In this document: positions 61,976 to 64,000 of the stretch, one piece after another
How positions within the stretch are numbered: position 1 is the stretch's first letter
How the letters are laid out: every line of letters begins with the position of its first letter
NCBI RefSeq assembly: GCF_007830615.1
Contig: NZ_VLLI01000002.1
Coordinates: 248,001 to 312,000, forward strand
Source: Mucilaginibacter frigoritolerans
GTDB lineage: Bacteria; Bacteroidota; Bacteroidia; Sphingobacteriales; Sphingobacteriaceae
DNA: 64,000 nt
Reading direction: 5' to 3'
Position numbers and translations under genes: made by a program
The notes under the pieces: generated by a model
What the model was told of the DNA's origin: nothing
Database searches by the model: none
The model's input: only the letters and a program-made list of their open reading frames with translations

Positions 61976-63118
61976 TTAGTTTCCTAAAACTTCCTGAAGT
62001 TTATTTTCCAGATCATCGCCCCTTAAATTTTTAGCGATAATTTTACCATCTGGACCTATAAGAAAATTAGCCGGGATAGACGTTACCTTATACAAAGAGG
62101 CTACTTCATTGTTCCAGAATTTAAGGTCAGATACCTGTGTCCAGTTCAAGTTATCATTTTGAATAGCTGCCAGCCATGCGCTTTTACCATCTGGTTTATC
62201 AAGCGAAACACCGATTATGGTAAAGTTTTTGTCTTTAAACTTGCTGTATGCTTTCACAACATTAGGGTTTTCCTGGCGGCAGGGGCCGCACCATGAAGCC
62301 CAAAAATCAACCAAAACATATTTACCCCTGAATGATGAAAGCTTTACCGGCTCGCCATTAACGTCATTTTGTGTAAAATCGGGCGCAATGGTACCGATAG
62401 CGGTAGCCCTTAATGCATCAAGCGAGCTTTTTAGTCTGCGGGCCGCTTCCATATTTTTTACCCTGTCGGATAATGAATTATAAAGTGGGTCTATTTCCGA
62501 TGGATCAGGTGAAGGGCCTCCTACAGAATACAGTGCCAGCAAACTCAGGTAACTATCCGGATTGGTAGATATAAATATTTTAAGTACTGCCCTTTGTTCT
62601 AGCTGCAATTCTTTTTGCCTGGTATTCATGGCATTTTGGAACTCGGCCGAATTTAACTGAGCGGGACTTGCCGCGCTCTTTTCGGTATTTAAAGCCTGCG
62701 CCTTTGCCATTATCGGCTTTAGCTGGGCCATTAGTTTTTTATTGTCATCGTTTATTTTCGATCCGGTTACTTGCGCCCGGGCAATGGAGTCTTTTCCGGT
62801 TATGGTAAATTCACCTTTATCAATATAAAAATTCAGGTTATCGGCCGAGGTATCCAGTTTATCCAATCCTTTCCCAAAAGGATCAATAACAATTATTGCA
62901 GGTGTTGGGTTAAGTATGTTCCCTTTAAAATCAAAACTACCTGCTGTTATTTGGGCCGAATCAATTACCCTGTTGGCCCCTAACTGATATATTAAATACG
63001 CCCGTGCCGGATTGTTTAAATGGCCAACGGTGCTTTTAATTTCAAATGGTTCTGGTTCCTGCTGTGCCATCGCCATAAGCGGTAACAGGGCAACTATACA
63101 TAAAAATATTTTCTTCAT
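61976..63118 (-). CDS. TlpA-like thioredoxin-fold protein with DUF4369, copy 2
   Basis: The 380-residue protein has the same layout: signal peptide (IVALLPLMAMAQ), DUF4369-like N-terminus (FEIKSTVGHLNNPARAYLIY), helical middle and the thioredoxin motif DFWASWCGPCRQENPNVVKAY. It resembles copy 1 most closely in its C-terminal 120 residues. The two form a tandem duplication in one transcriptional direction. The middle region differs strongly, so the partners may differ. Confidence 0.93.
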   Translation of the reverse strand: MKKIFLCIVALLPLMAMAQQEPEPFEIKSTVGHLNNPARAYLIYQLGANRVIDSAQITAGSFDFKGNILNPTPAIIVIDPFGKGLDKLDTSADNLNFYIDKGEFTITGKDSIARAQVTGSKINDDNKKLMAQLKPIMAKAQALNTEKSAASPAQLNSAEFQNAMNTRQKELQLEQRAVLKIFISTNPDSYLSLLALYSVGGPSPDPSEIDPLYNSLSDRVKNMEAARRLKSSLDALRATAIGTIAPDFTQNDVNGEPVKLSSFRGKYVLVDFWASWCGPCRQENPNVVKAYSKFKDKNFTIIGVSLDKPDGKSAWLAAIQNDNLNWTQVSDLKFWNNEVASLYKVTSIPANFLIGPDGKIIAKNLRGDDLENKLQEVLGN

Positions 63119-63182
63119 CTTCTTTTTCTATCCTCGCGGATTAAGGTTTGATAACGTTTAAATTAGGAATGAATTATACTTT

Positions 63183-64000
63183 TCAATTTAATTTTTGATA
63201 AGTACGCCACCAAAGGTCGGGCATTTCGCCGGATACGGCAGTTTTATAATCGTCATACAGGCAGGGCACCAGGTGAAAACGTTCGTTTTTTGATCCTCCG
63301 GTAGGGTAAGGTACCTGCATCCACCAGCGATCGGACTTTTTGCTTTTTACAAAAACCAGCTCATGCTCCTCGTGCTTTAAACTGGTTTTATAAATCAGGT
63401 ACTGCGATTTGGGGTTAAGCGGAAAGTCTTTTTTACGGTTATAAACACCGTCAATAAAATACCATATCATTTGGGCCAGCAGCATAGCGGTTTGCCCGTT
63501 ATTGTCATAAGCCGGGTTAAACTCGTAAAAACCGATGGAAGTTAGTTTATCATTAAAGCCGGCATACCTTGCAATCTGGCAGGCTTCTTCACCATAAAAA
63601 CCATTGGGACTGGCGTTCGCATTTCCCATAGCATCCGAAGCCCTTACCGCACCAATATCAAAACTGATCATCCCCGCATTGCGGATAATTGGTTCTGCAA
63701 CGGCAATATTTCCAGTCAATTCGCCTAAACGGTGCACATCGAAATAAAGCTTGTCCATTACCCTTAAGCTTTCCTGGCTGGCAAAATAAGTTTGGTAACC
63801 CATATTACTGTAGTTAAACAGGTAATTCGGGTCGTGCAGAAATATTTTATTCAGGTAAGATATGGAAGTAGTTTCTACGCTGCCGGTAGAGATATCATCA
63901 TCCAGATCAAAATGCGAGTCAACAATTACCAGGTCAACCTTTTGCTCCAGGTCCTCATAGGCCATGTACTGGGCGTAGGTTAAATCCTGGCCACCACCTA
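63183..64000 (-). CDS. arginase/formimidoylglutamase-family protein, C-terminal part (runs off the right edge)
   Basis: The frame is open beyond base 64000; about 272 residues are visible. It begins with GGGQDLTYAQYMAYEDLEQ, then VIVDSHFDLDDD (the D-x-H-x-D metal motif), SFDIGAVRASDAMGNANASP and GFYGEEACQIARYAGFNDKLTSIGFYEFNP. It belongs to the ureohydrolase superfamily. Two metal ligands seem altered: Gln for the His of GGxH, and Gly for the second Asp of SFDxD. It is usually called formimidoylglutamase in Bacteroidota; the activity is not sure here. Confidence 0.85.
   Translation of the reverse strand, partial: GGGQDLTYAQYMAYEDLEQKVDLVIVDSHFDLDDDISTGSVETTSISYLNKIFLHDPNYLFNYSNMGYQTYFASQESLRVMDKLYFDVHRLGELTGNIAVAEPIIRNAGMISFDIGAVRASDAMGNANASPNGFYGEEACQIARYAGFNDKLTSIGFYEFNPAYDNNGQTAMLLAQMIWYFIDGVYNRKKDFPLNPKSQYLIYKTSLKHEEHELVFVKSKKSDRWWMQVPYPTGGSKNERFHLVPCLYDDYKTAVSGEMPDLWWRTYQKLN

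Overview
The window looks like the chromosome of a Bacteroidota bacterium of the family Sphingobacteriaceae, most likely Mucilaginibacter or a close relative. The signs are moderate GC, TAnnTTTG-type -7 promoter boxes without Shine-Dalgarno dependence, TlpA/DUF4369 proteins, PorT-like barrels and YraN next to dnaG. The genus is inference. Most of the window is housekeeping and ordinary metabolism, with two accessory carbohydrate modules and many short palindromic intergenic repeats.

Layout. 1-13 kb: the edge of an S41 processing protease, a beta-barrel protein, an HxlR/DUF1569 pair divergent from DoxX, SDR and AraC genes, the msrB-msrA pair, an MscS channel, a tRNA-Gln(CTG), a GbsR-type regulator and a GlxA-type regulator. 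At 12.94-13.14 kb on the minus strand there is a promoter, a roughly 160-nt untranslated stretch with a tRNA-like T arm, and a terminator: a candidate small RNA. An APC permease follows.

14.8-23.6 kb is one tightly packed plus-strand operon. It encodes a GT-B glycosyltransferase with the motif set of CMP-sugar transferases, an SpsF-type cytidylyltransferase, a split transketolase, a class-III aminotransferase, a PtmA-like SDR, a KdsC-NeuB fusion, a fatty acid hydroxylase-type membrane protein and an SMR transporter. Together they could make, activate, transfer and perhaps export an unusual amino 3-deoxy-ulosonic acid. This is the best candidate for an undescribed pathway. 25.5-28.5 kb is a second compact module of PIG-L deacetylase, GT4 glycosyltransferase and a GH100-like (alpha/alpha)6 protein.

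29-45 kb: aldo/keto reductase, MmcQ and cupin proteins, an O-methyltransferase-like enzyme, a SirB1-like protein, an esterase, prfB with its programmed +1 frameshift, pgi, a GH79-like lipoprotein, an ECF sigma factor, a MITE-like element, AraC and SDR genes, a DUF805 protein, glutaminyl cyclotransferase and YraN. 44.8-48.4 kb: dnaG without its zinc ligands, a 58-residue HigA-like antitoxin fragment, an orphan WapI-like immunity protein and an EamA transporter. 48.6-64 kb: asnS, secA, an M20 amidohydrolase, a SPOR protein, purD, two tandem TlpA-like proteins and the edge of an arginase-family gene.

At least four families of short palindromic repeats sit at gene ends, several of them abutting or supplying stop codons. 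All function calls come from reading the sequence; no database search was possible.
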